This document shows, in pieces, positions 17,882-26,975 of a stretch of 64,000 nt of DNA. Numbering within the stretch: position 1 is the first letter of the stretch; every line of letters begins with the position of its first letter. The position numbers were made by a program, and so were the translations under genes. The notes under the pieces were generated by a model. It did not search any database. It was given only the letters and a program-made list of their open reading frames with translations, and had not been told where the DNA came from. The DNA comes from Haloquadratum walsbyi J07HQW2 (GTDB lineage Archaea; Halobacteriota; Halobacteria; Halobacteriales; Haloferacaceae): the NCBI RefSeq assembly GCF_000415985.1, contig NZ_KE356561.1, forward strand, positions 2,530,129 through 2,594,128, in the 5' to 3' direction.

Positions 17882-18086
17882 ATTGTATCTATGTGCTGGA
17901 ACGAATAGTAGCCTTCGGCTGCCGATTCAGATGGACTATCTGAGATATTTCAATTATTCAAATATACACTCACTATCCGTAATGAGTTAGTTTATGGACT
18001 CACTATTTTTAATGATTTCCTGAGAAAATAGCCTTCCCGCCTGCAATCAGCTAACTTTTGCACCATCGCACATATTCTCAGATAGG

Positions 18087-18473
18087 ATGCCATTCACATC
18101 AGATGCACGAAGTGCTGAGCAGCGGGATGCACCATTCTTACTCACTAGTGCCATTATTGGAGTTATTGGGTGTTTACTCGCTGGTGTGACCCCACTGATT
18201 GGTGGTTCATCGACGGCATTTACTGGGAGTATAGTCTCAAGTAGCCTTCTCGGACTTGTGTTTGCAGTCCAAAGTCTCCGATTACTTCGTAGAGATGGTG
18301 TTGTTGCTCTTGCCCCAGCAGTACTGACGACAATCTTTGGTGGATGGTTCATGGCTGCACCGCTACTATACGATGTTGGGTTCATCGCAACAGCTGGTAC
18401 ACAATTTGCTGGACTACTCCTTGCTGCGTTCGGATTGTACCTAACACTGGCACGAATTGCCCCAAGTCGCTGA
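18087..18473 (+). CDS. Four-helix membrane protein of unknown function
   Basis: 128 residues with four hydrophobic segments: LTSAIIGVIGCLLAGVTPLI, the FTGSIVSSSLLGLVFAV region, VVALAPAVLTTIFGGWFMAA, and FAGLLLAAFGLYLTLARIA. There is a short charged N-terminus and no obvious catalytic residues. I recall SPW-repeat-like haloarchaeal membrane proteins of similar shape, but I do not assign it. It lies between divergent phr2 and the convergent ABC permease gene. Confidence 0.78.
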   Translation: MPFTSDARSAEQRDAPFLLTSAIIGVIGCLLAGVTPLIGGSSTAFTGSIVSSSLLGLVFAVQSLRLLRRDGVVALAPAVLTTIFGGWFMAAPLLYDVGFIATAGTQFAGLLLAAFGLYLTLARIAPSR

Positions 18474-18543
18474 CCATACTAGTAGCGAGGCGAACTCCGG
18501 CGGAATCAACAATCATGCAAGAGTTGATTTCGAATATACATGA

Positions 18544-19380
18544 TTAGTAGTCACCAAGCACACCGAGCCGTCTTGCTCGCCGTGTTGCGTAGTGGAAAAC
18601 GACGTACCCACCAGTTAGATACACTCCTGCAATAGCGAATAATACACCGAGTTCAACGATATCAAACTCCCAGAGACGTGTTCCATCAACCATCACTCGC
18701 TGGAGAAGTGCACTCCCATGTGCCAACGGAAGTGCTCGAAGCCATGGAATTGAGAATACAGGTGCCGACACCAGGATGACAAATCCAAACTGGAGAAGCC
18801 CAAGCCATGTTCCGACTCGCTTGTACAGTACAGTGATTCCACCAGCAGCAAACCCAAGTCCTAGCACTGACGCAACACTCGCTGATGCAACTACAACGAC
18901 TGTTACCGGAGGAAACGCAAGTTCGGTTCCTGTCACCAGTAACATCCCGATTAGAATCACTACTGATGTGAGAAATGTCCGAACAAGTTTTGCAATGCCT
19001 TTGAGCAATGCCACAGGAGCAAAGCCGAATGGTGTGGTAACATGTCTCTCTAATGTTCCCCACTGAACTTCACTTCCGATATCATTAGATATCGATGAGT
19101 ACGCACCTGATGAAAGTGTCCACAAGAAGTACCCAACAACGATGCCCTCAATTGAATCACTTAATGCTCGTCCAGCTAGCAACTGTCCCCCATAAAATAA
19201 TACGATGAAGAAGAACAGTGCAACTACAACTCCGCCAATCGCGTTTGCTGGATACCGAACAAATAACAGAAATTCACGAATAAGGACCGCTTTCGCCAGA
19301 TGATAATATGTGGCTGGTTGTGGATCTGACCGATCTGCGTCGTCGTGTTGTGTTGTAGAGAACAGTTGATAATCAGTCAT
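18544..19380 (-). CDS. ABC-2 type transporter permease
   Basis: 278 residues. A hydrophilic N-terminus of about 30 residues precedes six predicted membrane segments: NAIGGVVVALFFFIVLFYGG, the IVVGYFLWTLSSGAYSSI region, then LTSVVILIGMLLVTGTEL, VTVVVVASASVASVLGLGFA, LLQFGFVILVSAPVFSIPW and VLFAIAGVYLTGGYVVFHY. The order and the central GxxxP-like region fit ABC-2 exporters. Its start overlaps the end of the ATPase gene by four bases (ATGA-type coupling at 19377-19380), so they form a two-gene exporter operon. The substrate is unknown. Confidence 0.9.
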   Translation of the reverse strand: MTDYQLFSTTQHDDADRSDPQPATYYHLAKAVLIREFLLFVRYPANAIGGVVVALFFFIVLFYGGQLLAGRALSDSIEGIVVGYFLWTLSSGAYSSISNDIGSEVQWGTLERHVTTPFGFAPVALLKGIAKLVRTFLTSVVILIGMLLVTGTELAFPPVTVVVVASASVASVLGLGFAAGGITVLYKRVGTWLGLLQFGFVILVSAPVFSIPWLRALPLAHGSALLQRVMVDGTRLWEFDIVELGVLFAIAGVYLTGGYVVFHYATRRARRLGVLGDY

Positions 19381-20531
19381 AATTCATGTTCCTGTGATCT
19401 GACTACATCGGTCTCAGCACGGTTGCTACGCTGGCTATTGTCGGTGTGGATCTCACCGTCCGCTGATTGCGCCTCCTTTCGTTCTCTATCAACAGCCTCT
19501 GACTGTCTCTGAGTATTGGCTTGCGATTGGGCACTTGTCAACGCAATCAAAGCCTCCTCAAGTCCTACTTCAACTGTCTGAATATCTTCAATTTCTACCC
19601 CCGATCCCTCCAATATATTAAATAACTCATACAATGAGACCTTTGAGAGTTCAACCTCAATGCGGGGGTCACTATCTATGGTTGCTGTAAGTGCTGTTTC
19701 TTCGATACGTTCACGAAGTTTTGACACAATACTATGTGTCAAATCATTGCTTTTAATTTGGAGTCGTTCGCCTCCAACTGTTTCCACGAGCGTCTCAACA
19801 TCACTGTCAGCAACGATACGCCCATCTGCCATCACAATAACTCGATCACAGACATCTTCGATAACTGCCATATTGTGACTACTGAGGACAACTGTCAGTC
19901 CATCCTCAATCGCAAGTCGTCGTAACTCAGTCCGAAGCGTACGGGACCCCTCAACATCCAATCCAAGTGTCGGTTCATCAAGAAATAGAAGTTCGGCTCC
20001 CCCAGCGAGCACACTTGCGAGAGATACCTTCTGTTTCATACCACGTGATAGCTCTCGAACCGGTGTATCTGCCCATGTGGTGAGATCTAATCGTTCAAGT
20101 AACTGTGCATGCCGAGTAGCGACCGAATCTGGATTAATACCGCTAACTGTTGCGAAGTACCGAAGATTCTCTCGTACTGTGAGCCGCCAGTAGTCATTTC
20201 GAGCCCCCTCAAGCATTGCATCAACATTAGCATATGCTGTTCGTCGGTTATTCTTGACATTAGTGCCGAGCACTCGAATCGCCCCTGTATCTGGAAGAAC
20301 CGTTCCGAGAATAGATTTGATCAAGGTCGTCTTTCCCGCTCCATTTGGTCCAAGTAGCCCGACGATTGAACCCCGTTCAATATTCAAGCTTATATCATTA
20401 ACCGCAGTGACAGCATCGTCTCCACTGCCAAATTGCTTGCTCACGCCGTCGACGACAAGTGCTGGTGAGTCATCATTATCCTGACTTTCTTCAGTCGTCG
20501 TTTCTTGAGGTGTAACCGCACTGCGTCCCAT
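19377..20531 (-). CDS. ABC transporter ATP-binding protein (ABC-2 exporter)
   Basis: 384 residues from ATG MGRSAVTPQETTTEESQDND; earlier in-frame starts add residues without family support. Walker A GPNGAGKTT is at 61-69. The signature region is VRELSRGMKQKVSLASVLAG, Walker B LLFLDEPTLGLD, and the H-loop VVLSSHNMAV. After the ATPase core (about 25-235) comes the usual accessory domain of drug/polymer exporters (ERLQIKSNDLTHSIVSKLRE), then an unusual polar tail of about 50 residues rich in Q, E, R, S and N. It couples to the overlapping permease gene. Confidence 0.94.
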   Translation of the reverse strand: MGRSAVTPQETTTEESQDNDDSPALVVDGVSKQFGSGDDAVTAVNDISLNIERGSIVGLLGPNGAGKTTLIKSILGTVLPDTGAIRVLGTNVKNNRRTAYANVDAMLEGARNDYWRLTVRENLRYFATVSGINPDSVATRHAQLLERLDLTTWADTPVRELSRGMKQKVSLASVLAGGAELLFLDEPTLGLDVEGSRTLRTELRRLAIEDGLTVVLSSHNMAVIEDVCDRVIVMADGRIVADSDVETLVETVGGERLQIKSNDLTHSIVSKLRERIEETALTATIDSDPRIEVELSKVSLYELFNILEGSGVEIEDIQTVEVGLEEALIALTSAQSQANTQRQSEAVDRERKEAQSADGEIHTDNSQRSNRAETDVVRSQEHEL

Positions 20532-20638
20532 TGCAACCACTAAATTCGTCGTACAGATAAACAGCGCGTTACCGCTAGTAGGCAGGTGCCGTTCTGCCGA
20601 TGTGGGGGTAGGGGTATTTTCTGCGTTGCATACAGACA

Positions 20639-21103
20639 ATGCATATGGATCTTGATCGGTTTGCTGCGGATACGCCATCTGATGACGCCCCCGGAGATGG
20701 GAGTGTCTGTGTTGTGGCGACACAACCGGATACATTCAAACGCTGTCGTGATGGACTCTATCCATCACCAAAATCATATGATAGAACGCGTCGGTCATTC
20801 GAGTATCTTGCATTCTACCGGACCGCACCAGTCTCTGCAATCACACATTATGCACGTATTGTAGACCGAGTCGAACAGCGTCGCGGGACTGATGGTCCAA
20901 TGACTACTGACGATTGGAAGACACTCATCGACCCATTTTCAACAGAGCGCGTTGTTATTGTATTTACCTGGGATGAGCTTGTTCCGCTTGAGTCTCCTGT
21001 CGAGAATGATGGACACGGTGTCCGAGGTGCATGGTACTGCTCACTCCATGACGTTCGGGAAGCACCGACATTATCAGCATTGTCTGATCGGTCGGAAACA
21101 TAA
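20639..21103 (+). CDS. Conserved haloarchaeal protein of unknown function
   Basis: 154 residues, or 152 if ATG at 20645 (MDLDRFAADTPS) is used. An acidic soluble protein with a strand-helix pattern: GSVCVVATQPDTFKRCRDGL, then FEYLAFYRTAPVSAITHYAR and ERVVIVFTWDELVPLESPV. No catalytic motif is recognised. It is divergent from the ABC ATPase gene (107 bases apart) and followed by tRNA-Ser. I believe homologues are common in haloarchaea, but that is from memory. Confidence 0.78.
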   Translation: MHMDLDRFAADTPSDDAPGDGSVCVVATQPDTFKRCRDGLYPSPKSYDRTRRSFEYLAFYRTAPVSAITHYARIVDRVEQRRGTDGPMTTDDWKTLIDPFSTERVVIVFTWDELVPLESPVENDGHGVRGAWYCSLHDVREAPTLSALSDRSET

Positions 21104-21157
21104 CCAACTCGACGAAATCGAAACCAATTAACTGTCACATCGAGTAATACTACCCAA

Positions 21158-21242
21158 GCCGAGGTAGCCTAGCCTGGTCAAGGCGGCAGATTCGAAATCT
21201 GCTGTCCGCTCGGACACGTGAGTTCAAATCTCACCCTCGGCG
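21158..21242 (+). tRNA. trnS: tRNA-Ser(CGA)
   Basis: An 85-base class II tRNA. The acceptor stem is GCCGAGG paired with CCTCGGC, with discriminator G. The anticodon stem-loop CAGATTCGAAATCTG contains anticodon CGA. The long variable arm GTCCGCTCGGAC is typical of Ser and Leu tRNAs, and the T-arm is GAGTTCAAATCTC. No CCA is encoded and no intron is seen. It reads UCG serine codons. Confidence 0.96.
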
Positions 21243-21345
21243 TTACACGTGCTCTCTTTATATGATGCTAGCTGTATTAAATCTGCATCGCATGCAAGTT
21301 ACTAATTAGACGTGTACTCTAAGCAACATATAATTAAATATTCAA

Positions 21346-21711
21346 TCACTCAGATTGTTTCATCGAGAGTGTATACTGCTCAGTCTCATCATTATTATCA
21401 TAATCATCGCTCGTAGATATAATTCTCACTTTTGACTCGGGAGTCACCCTCGATTGTGTTTGTCCTCGTGATGATAATGGCGATGGTGTGTATCGTCCAA
21501 GTAGGTATGCATCAATATCGGAGCTATCTGATGGATTTGCTCTTCGAATCCAAACTGTTGCACTACCACGGGTTGCAAGCTCCGCAGCCCACTCTTCTGC
21601 ATCTTCCCGACTGTCGAACTGGTGACGACTTCCCTGATCACGAATGATTTCTCCAACAGAGCCATTCGTTCGCCGTGCAGATGATTTGATATCAACGAGG
21701 AACTTGCTCAC
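21346..21711 (-). CDS. Small haloarchaeal protein of unknown function
   Basis: About 121 residues from GTG at 21711 (reads M-S-K-F-L-V-D-I-K), with an alternative ATG at 21732 that adds MYIYLYI. The conserved-looking core is SVGEIIRDQGSRHQFDSRED followed by AEEWAAELATRGSATVWIRR, a small alpha/beta domain. The C-terminal third is polar and probably disordered. I do not recognise the function. The 3' side faces tRNA-Ser; the 5' side is about 110 bases from the left end of the copy C remnant. Confidence 0.65.
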   Translation of the reverse strand: MSKFLVDIKSSARRTNGSVGEIIRDQGSRHQFDSREDAEEWAAELATRGSATVWIRRANPSDSSDIDAYLLGRYTPSPLSSRGQTQSRVTPESKVRIISTSDDYDNNDETEQYTLSMKQSE

Positions 21712-21821
21712 GATATACAGATAAATATACACAGATGAGTGACTAGTCGCTTATGATGACCATTGATATGACATGGGATCCCCAAAGTCTCCTTATTGAC
21801 ACGAATTAAAATAATTGATAT

Positions 21822-23448
21822 TATAAACAACAAGGAGAATCCCTTGACCCTTCACCGTCATCGTCAGGGTCAGATGAATCCGACCCTACCCTACCTACCC
21901 CACCCACCAGTCGATTGCACGACTGGCTTTGTACCGCCTCAATCCGAGCAGTTAGTCTAGAAGATTACATAACTCATTATACAAGCGGTCCATGACATGA
22001 TGCACATCCACCGAACCGAACCCACCGAGCGACAATCCTCACCCACTCACAAGTGGCTGAGATGCTCGACCAACACGGGCACGGGCACGGCACAGGTGAA
22101 TGCCAGCCAGTAACAACAGCAAACTCTACTCTAGAACGGTCTCAGACCAGACTACACTCCGTCTAAGAGCCCGTGAGACGTCGTCTCACGTGGCGACGTC
22201 GCAAACTAACGCTCCCATGTTGTCAAGTATGGGGTGAACCCGTCGAGATCCCCGACGACTCGGAGTTGAACACTCATCCAGCGCACAAGGGACTGCACAG
22301 TCAGTCCAGTCAGCACGTTCTGGAGAAACTCGCTGAAGTCTTCAATCCGTGGGACGGCTCCAGCGAAGACAGAGACAATCCACCCGGCTACCGCAAGAAA
22401 AACTACTCCGATCACCAGGGTCGTCGCGTCCACGAAGAACATCTACGGAACACCGTGACGTGGAAGCAGAAAGGTATCCGCCACGGCATCAAGAACGGAC
22501 GAGTCGCGCCTCTCAAAACACCGCAATCACAAACAGTCTCCCCGAGTGAGAGAGTAAATCCTCGTCGAGTACGAAACCGCGCCCGGCGTCACCATCGAGA
22601 ACCTCCAACAGGCTCGCGCTGTCTACGACAAGGCTAAAGCACGGTAGGAACTATTGTGTGCAAGCACGAATTGGAAACTCCCGACGCTCCCGGTGCTGAG
22701 ACAGCGGATATCGACCTTGGAATCTGTCACTTCGCTGCCGTTGTGTACAGCACCGAGGACGCCGACCTCTACTCCGGCAATCGTCTGAAACAGCATAGGT
22801 ACGGCTACTACTTCCCGAGAGAGATCGCCACCTGCGACGACTCAGGGGGCGACTCCATCACAAATGGGCGGAGCGTCGAACCCATTTGACTTCTTCCACA
22901 GCCTCTGCAAGCATACTGCTCGACGGTGTATTGAGAAGAGTGGGTCGTATTCACGTCGGTGAGTTGGAGAGTGTCCGAGAGATCAAAACGAAGATGCTGA
23001 GTCGAAGAATTGGGGCAAACACGGCAACCTCGACCTGCATGTGTGTGGGCGTTCGACCGCTTCACGGACATCCTCGAATACAAGGCGAAGATCGAGGGGA
23101 TTGAGCTCGTGGGAAGTGAACGAGAGCGACACGAACAAGACGACAGTCAGCGCGTCGAACGTGGATTGTATGTGTGTGAGTCGTGTGACGCGGCGTTCAA
23201 CGTAAGCGTGGACGGGGCGAGGAACATCCGTCTCACTATCACCGAGGAAAGTAACTCCGAGTCTGTCCCCGATTCGGGTGGAGAGAGGAGTCCCGGCTCG
23301 GCTGGTTGGCACAGCCAGGAGTCTACTTATACGAGTTGTCCATGTGATTCCAACCGCAGGACCAAGTGGTAGCCTGCAAATCATAATATCCCAACTCAGC
23401 GGTGCGACGCCGTGAGATTCCGGAGCCTGTAGGCGTAGAAGGATGTTA
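21822..23448 (+). pseudogene. Decayed IS1341-type TnpB element (copy C)
   Basis: The left end (21822-21886) reads TATAAACAACAAGGAGAAT, hairpin, GAATCCGAC. The right end (23416-23448) is GATTCC, hairpin, GGATGTTA. The TnpB pieces, in shifting frames, are NCTVSPVSTFWRNSLKSS-like near 22300, then ETADIDLGICHFAAVVYSTE near 22700, FFHSLCKHTARR-like near 22890, and a zinc/RuvC tail RVERGLYVCESCDAAFNVSV near 23150. The first RuvC aspartate (DIDLGI) remains, but frameshifts break the gene repeatedly. It is the same subfamily as copy B. The right end lies against the stop codon of leuA/cimA. Confidence 0.85.
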
Positions 23449-23449
23449 A

Positions 23450-25039
23450 TCAATCATCAGCAAGACTCACGTCATCAGCGTCAGCACTCCGTTCAACATC
23501 CGACGATGCCTCATTATTATCGACTGAGAGAAGTCGATCAAGCGCCTCAATCATCGCCTCAACACTACAGCGTGTGATATCAGAGTCAGATGCTGCAACA
23601 GAAACAGTCCGATCGCCACGCGACATTTCAACTTCAACTGTCACCACAGCGTCTGTCCCACCAGTAATTGCATCAACATGATAGGAATCCAACTGTGCAT
23701 CTGCATCTGTACCAAGCGCTGCTCGAACTGCCTCAACAGCAGCATCAACTGGACCACTGCCAGTCCCAGATGCAACACGCTCATTTTCGCCAACACGAAG
23801 TCGAACTGATGCTGTTGGCGTTCCTCCGCCTGAGGCTGCCGTTAGATCCAGGAGTTTAACATGCCGGTCCCGCTCACGCCCTTGAACTTCCTCAGCAATT
23901 GTAAGAAGGTCCGCATCAGTCACACGCTTATCACGGTCTCCAAGCTCCTTGACGCGATCAACGATGGCTGTGATTTCACTTTCAGAAACATCAACACAAT
24001 GTTCATCCAGTGCTGCTTGAACACCCGCGTGACCAGCATGTTTCCCAAGGACGAGGCGCCGCTCACGACCAACAGATGCTGGTGAATACGGCTCATACAT
24101 GGTTTTATCCTTCAGGGTTCCATCCGTGTGGATCCCACTTTCATGTGTGAACGCATTTTCACCGATAACCGCCTTATTTGGCGGAAGGGGTATATCGGTC
24201 GCTTGTGAGACGGTTTGTGCGAGAGAGTATAACTGCTCAAGCGTTGCTGTTTCAATGTCGTAACCATGCGCAAGCGCAATTGCGACCTCCTCAAGTGCAA
24301 CATTTCCAGCTCGTTCACCAATTCCATTGACAGTGCCATGAACGAGGTCAGCCCCAGCAGCAAGACTTACCCATACATTTGTCATCGCAAATCCAAGGTC
24401 ATCGTGTGTATGTGTTGATACAGGTCCAAGCGCTGCAAGTCGAGATACATACTCATATGTCGTTTCAGGAGTAGCATGCCCAACTGTGTCAGCATAACAG
24501 GATCGATTGGCACCAGCATCAAGTGCTTCTTTCATTAGCCTCTCCAGAAACTCGATTTCAGCTCGCGAGCCATCTTCGCCGATGACTTCGACCCAGAGGT
24601 CATGATCTTTTGCATACTCGACCAACTCAGCAGTCGTCGTGATTACTTCTGATCGCGTTGATCCGATCTTTTTTTTAATATGCCGGTCGCTTGCAGGGAC
24701 AACAATCGTTACTCCATCAACGCCACAATCAAGTGCAAGTTCGATATCGGATTTGACACCACGAGCAAAGCTCGTAACGGTTGCATCGAGATCAAGCGCT
24801 GTCACCTGTCGGATTGTTTCTCGTTCACCTTCACCGGTGCAGGCGCTACCAGCTTCAATAAACTCGACGCCCGCTTGATCAAGTTCATGTGCAACCTCGG
24901 CCTTCTGCTCAGGAGTAAGTGAAACCCCAGGTGCTTGCTCACCGTCTCGAAGCGTTGTATCAAGAAGCTGTACTGTATCGTCGGAATCCAAAGCGGATGC
25001 AAGGGGTATGTCGGGGCTACCCCCGAATAAATCGACCAC
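23450..25039 (-). CDS. 2-isopropylmalate synthase / (R)-citramalate synthase family protein
   Basis: 529 residues. The HMGL-like TIM barrel has LLDTTLRDGEQAPGVSLT near residue 25, the metal-binding H-x-H in VSTHTHDDLGFAMTNV, and GTVNGIGERAGNVALEEVAI. After NAFTHESGIHTDG come the linker and the C-terminal LeuA regulatory domain (VRLRVGENERVASGTGSGPV and later). It condenses acetyl-CoA with a 2-oxo acid, making either isopropylmalate (leucine) or citramalate (isoleucine). The sequence alone does not let me choose. No other branched-chain genes are adjacent. The stop codon directly abuts the right end of the copy C remnant. Confidence 0.92.
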   Translation of the reverse strand: MVDLFGGSPDIPLASALDSDDTVQLLDTTLRDGEQAPGVSLTPEQKAEVAHELDQAGVEFIEAGSACTGEGERETIRQVTALDLDATVTSFARGVKSDIELALDCGVDGVTIVVPASDRHIKKKIGSTRSEVITTTAELVEYAKDHDLWVEVIGEDGSRAEIEFLERLMKEALDAGANRSCYADTVGHATPETTYEYVSRLAALGPVSTHTHDDLGFAMTNVWVSLAAGADLVHGTVNGIGERAGNVALEEVAIALAHGYDIETATLEQLYSLAQTVSQATDIPLPPNKAVIGENAFTHESGIHTDGTLKDKTMYEPYSPASVGRERRLVLGKHAGHAGVQAALDEHCVDVSESEITAIVDRVKELGDRDKRVTDADLLTIAEEVQGRERDRHVKLLDLTAASGGGTPTASVRLRVGENERVASGTGSGPVDAAVEAVRAALGTDADAQLDSYHVDAITGGTDAVVTVEVEMSRGDRTVSVAASDSDITRCSVEAMIEALDRLLSVDNNEASSDVERSADADDVSLADD

Positions 25040-25496
25040 GAGTCATATACTCACCTGTGGTATATCTCTTGAACATACTTAAAATATCTGTTTTTTAAAT
25101 ACTCAAGCCGACATACCCACAATCATGCGAGACATTACGGTAGTGACCACCTCTTGACAGATCATATTTCTCAGTGTAAAAAGGTAATTTTCGTGTCGGT
25201 TTCGGAATAAATACATATTATCAACCAATCCAGTGCTTTCCCGTTAGAACCAATAGTGAATTACCCCTCCCTACTCACTCACGGCTTTTTGCCGTTCGTT
25301 CCTTGAGGAAGGGGATTTAGGCTTGTACCTGTTAAATACCGATCGAGAAGTAAATAATATCAAATATATTTAACCATCAAATGAAAATACAATCAACGGA
25401 AATTACGAACATATTGTCATTAGCAAGCAGTGATAATCTATTGAATCTGTTATTAATTGATAGAATGATGCCGTATTTTGCGATGGTCTCAATATA
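25040..25496. other. 457-base spacer upstream of leuA/cimA with an element-end scar
   Basis: No gene is seen. At about 25255-25325 (CCTCCCTACTCACTCACGGC, loop, CCGTTCGTTCCTTGAGGAAG) lies a solo right end. It matches, in the same orientation, the end at 31648-31710 that follows a TnpB C-terminal fragment. The remainder is AT-rich and probably carries the divergent promoters of the two flanking genes. Confidence 0.55.
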
Positions 25497-26168
25497 ATGT
25501 ATACAACCCCAGATGGAACACCTGTCGGCGTTGATGATCCATACGAGCATGCCGACACTTGCGATCATCTGACGGACGACGGTCGATGTCGACTTGCCCT
25601 TTCGCAGAATATCGATAATCCTGAGTTCATCGCAGAACGGCGGGACGATGATTATGCGTGCCTTGCTCATTCATACGACGGCGGAAACAGAACTACTCCC
25701 GCAGAATCTGACAGCGTATCATCGTCTATGGAATCATCAATCCCTGTCAGTGCTTTTCGTGAGTGTACACAGTATCAATCAACGACCGATAACCGCGCCT
25801 GTGTTCGCTGTGGTCTCGAAAATGTTCGCATCGCACACGATACAGATACACAATCGCTTCTTGAAGAACATCACCTCTCATATGGAAGCGACACTGCTGA
25901 CAACTCGGTTATCTCAGATATCGATGAAACTAGTAATGAGAGCATAGAAAAGAGCGCACAAAACGACACAGAAGCAAAGATAGCTTGTAATCATGAAATT
26001 ACAGTTGCAGTATGTCGATGGTGTCATTCCAAAATTCATCAATCATTCGCTCGATTAGATGATGATGCATCACCCGATCCTGAGGCGTTCGCTGCCCGAG
26101 AGCAACGCCGTGCACGTGAGAAACAGGAACTTGGGTTTTCGCCTGCTAATGAAATAGACGACTATTGA
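25497..26168 (+). CDS. Cys/His-rich haloarchaeal protein, HNH-like, unknown function
   Basis: 223 residues. Three metal-ligand-like groups occur: HADTCDHLTDDGRCRLAL plus YACLAHS near the N-terminus; ECTQYQSTTDNRACVRCGLE with EEHHLSY in the middle; and CNHEITVAVCRWCHSKIHQS near residue 180. The last two resemble the split Cys-Cys-His arrangement of HNH-type zinc domains (DUF7097-like, from memory). A polar, low-complexity insert separates them. The stop codon TGA coincides with the first bases of an IS1341 right end (TTGACATCC), so the native C-terminus may have been altered. Confidence 0.72.
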   Translation: MYTTPDGTPVGVDDPYEHADTCDHLTDDGRCRLALSQNIDNPEFIAERRDDDYACLAHSYDGGNRTTPAESDSVSSSMESSIPVSAFRECTQYQSTTDNRACVRCGLENVRIAHDTDTQSLLEEHHLSYGSDTADNSVISDIDETSNESIEKSAQNDTEAKIACNHEITVAVCRWCHSKIHQSFARLDDDASPDPEAFAAREQRRAREKQELGFSPANEIDDY

Positions 26169-26205
26169 CATCCTCCCGCGCCTGAAGACGCGGGAATCCC
26201 ACGCC
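26163..26205 (-). mobile_element. Right end of an IS1341-type element
   Basis: TTGACATCCTCCCGCGCCTG followed by AAGACGCGGGAATCCCAC is a hairpin-bearing end. In reverse complement it matches the right ends of copies B and C. It overlaps the stop codon of the preceding gene. Confidence 0.7.
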
Positions 26206-26975
26206 ACGGGACCGCACCGTTGAGTTGAGTTGAGTTGAGTTGGAAATTGTAGGTTCACAGACTGCCAAACTCACACACTATTCGAATCGGTGTACAGCCG
26301 GGCAAGGCAAGGGACAGTGTGTTGAGAGTGGGAGTGCCAAGCCCAAACCCTCGCCCCGGGACTCTTATCCTCACCCGAGAACGCGTTCCTGTGTTCTGTG
26401 TGCCACAGGAGCGGTGGTCGGTGGTCGGGTTCACCGGACTCACACTCGGAGTTGGAGTCACTTACGGTGATGATTGCTCGTTGTTTGTTAGTTGATTCCC
26501 CGAAGGACAGATCCTGTTTCCAGTCTAGGTGGACACTCACACCCACACCCACACCCACACTCACACTCGAACCCCCAATTGTCGGGTATGCGGCTGCAGT
26601 GGCGTCGTAACCAACGTGCAAACACACTAGCATACGATATCGGAGCAGAACACAGCTCGGAATTTCCCGCTCCCGTCCCCGTCTGACGGCGCGTATCCAC
26701 ACCACGCCACACCGGCAACATCGTGGGATTGCGCCTGTTCAAGTTATAATATATTGTATCAATTTATCATCATTACTCTGCAGATATTACATCTAAACAA
26801 TTGATACTCCGCTGAGATATCGTGCTGTGTCACTCAGCACGGATTCAAGAAAATACCTAAGTTACTGTTGCGGCTTGCTATCGTCTCATATCATATTTGA
26901 CATGTTACCAGCGTATTTGTATAATTTCAAGACCGGGCGCTTTTTGCCCTTCTTTGTTGTATCCATGAGTATCAA
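26206..26975. other. 770-base spacer: GC-rich decayed segment with short tandem repeats
   Basis: 26206-26745 is clearly GC-richer than the surroundings. It contains four TTGAG units at 26220-26239 and a run of ACACCC/ACACTC hexamers at about 26532-26568. Given the right end at 26163-26205, it is probably a badly decayed minus-strand TnpB C-terminal region. I could not align it convincingly to the other copies, and no frame in it is credible as a gene. 26746-26975 is AT-rich and carries the guaA promoter region. Confidence 0.4.

Noticed and set aside
26271-26742. Long minus-strand frames with repeated G-V and G-C residues
   Set aside because: The repeats come from the ACACCC/ACACTC tract. There are no protein motifs, and the region is probably decayed mobile DNA.
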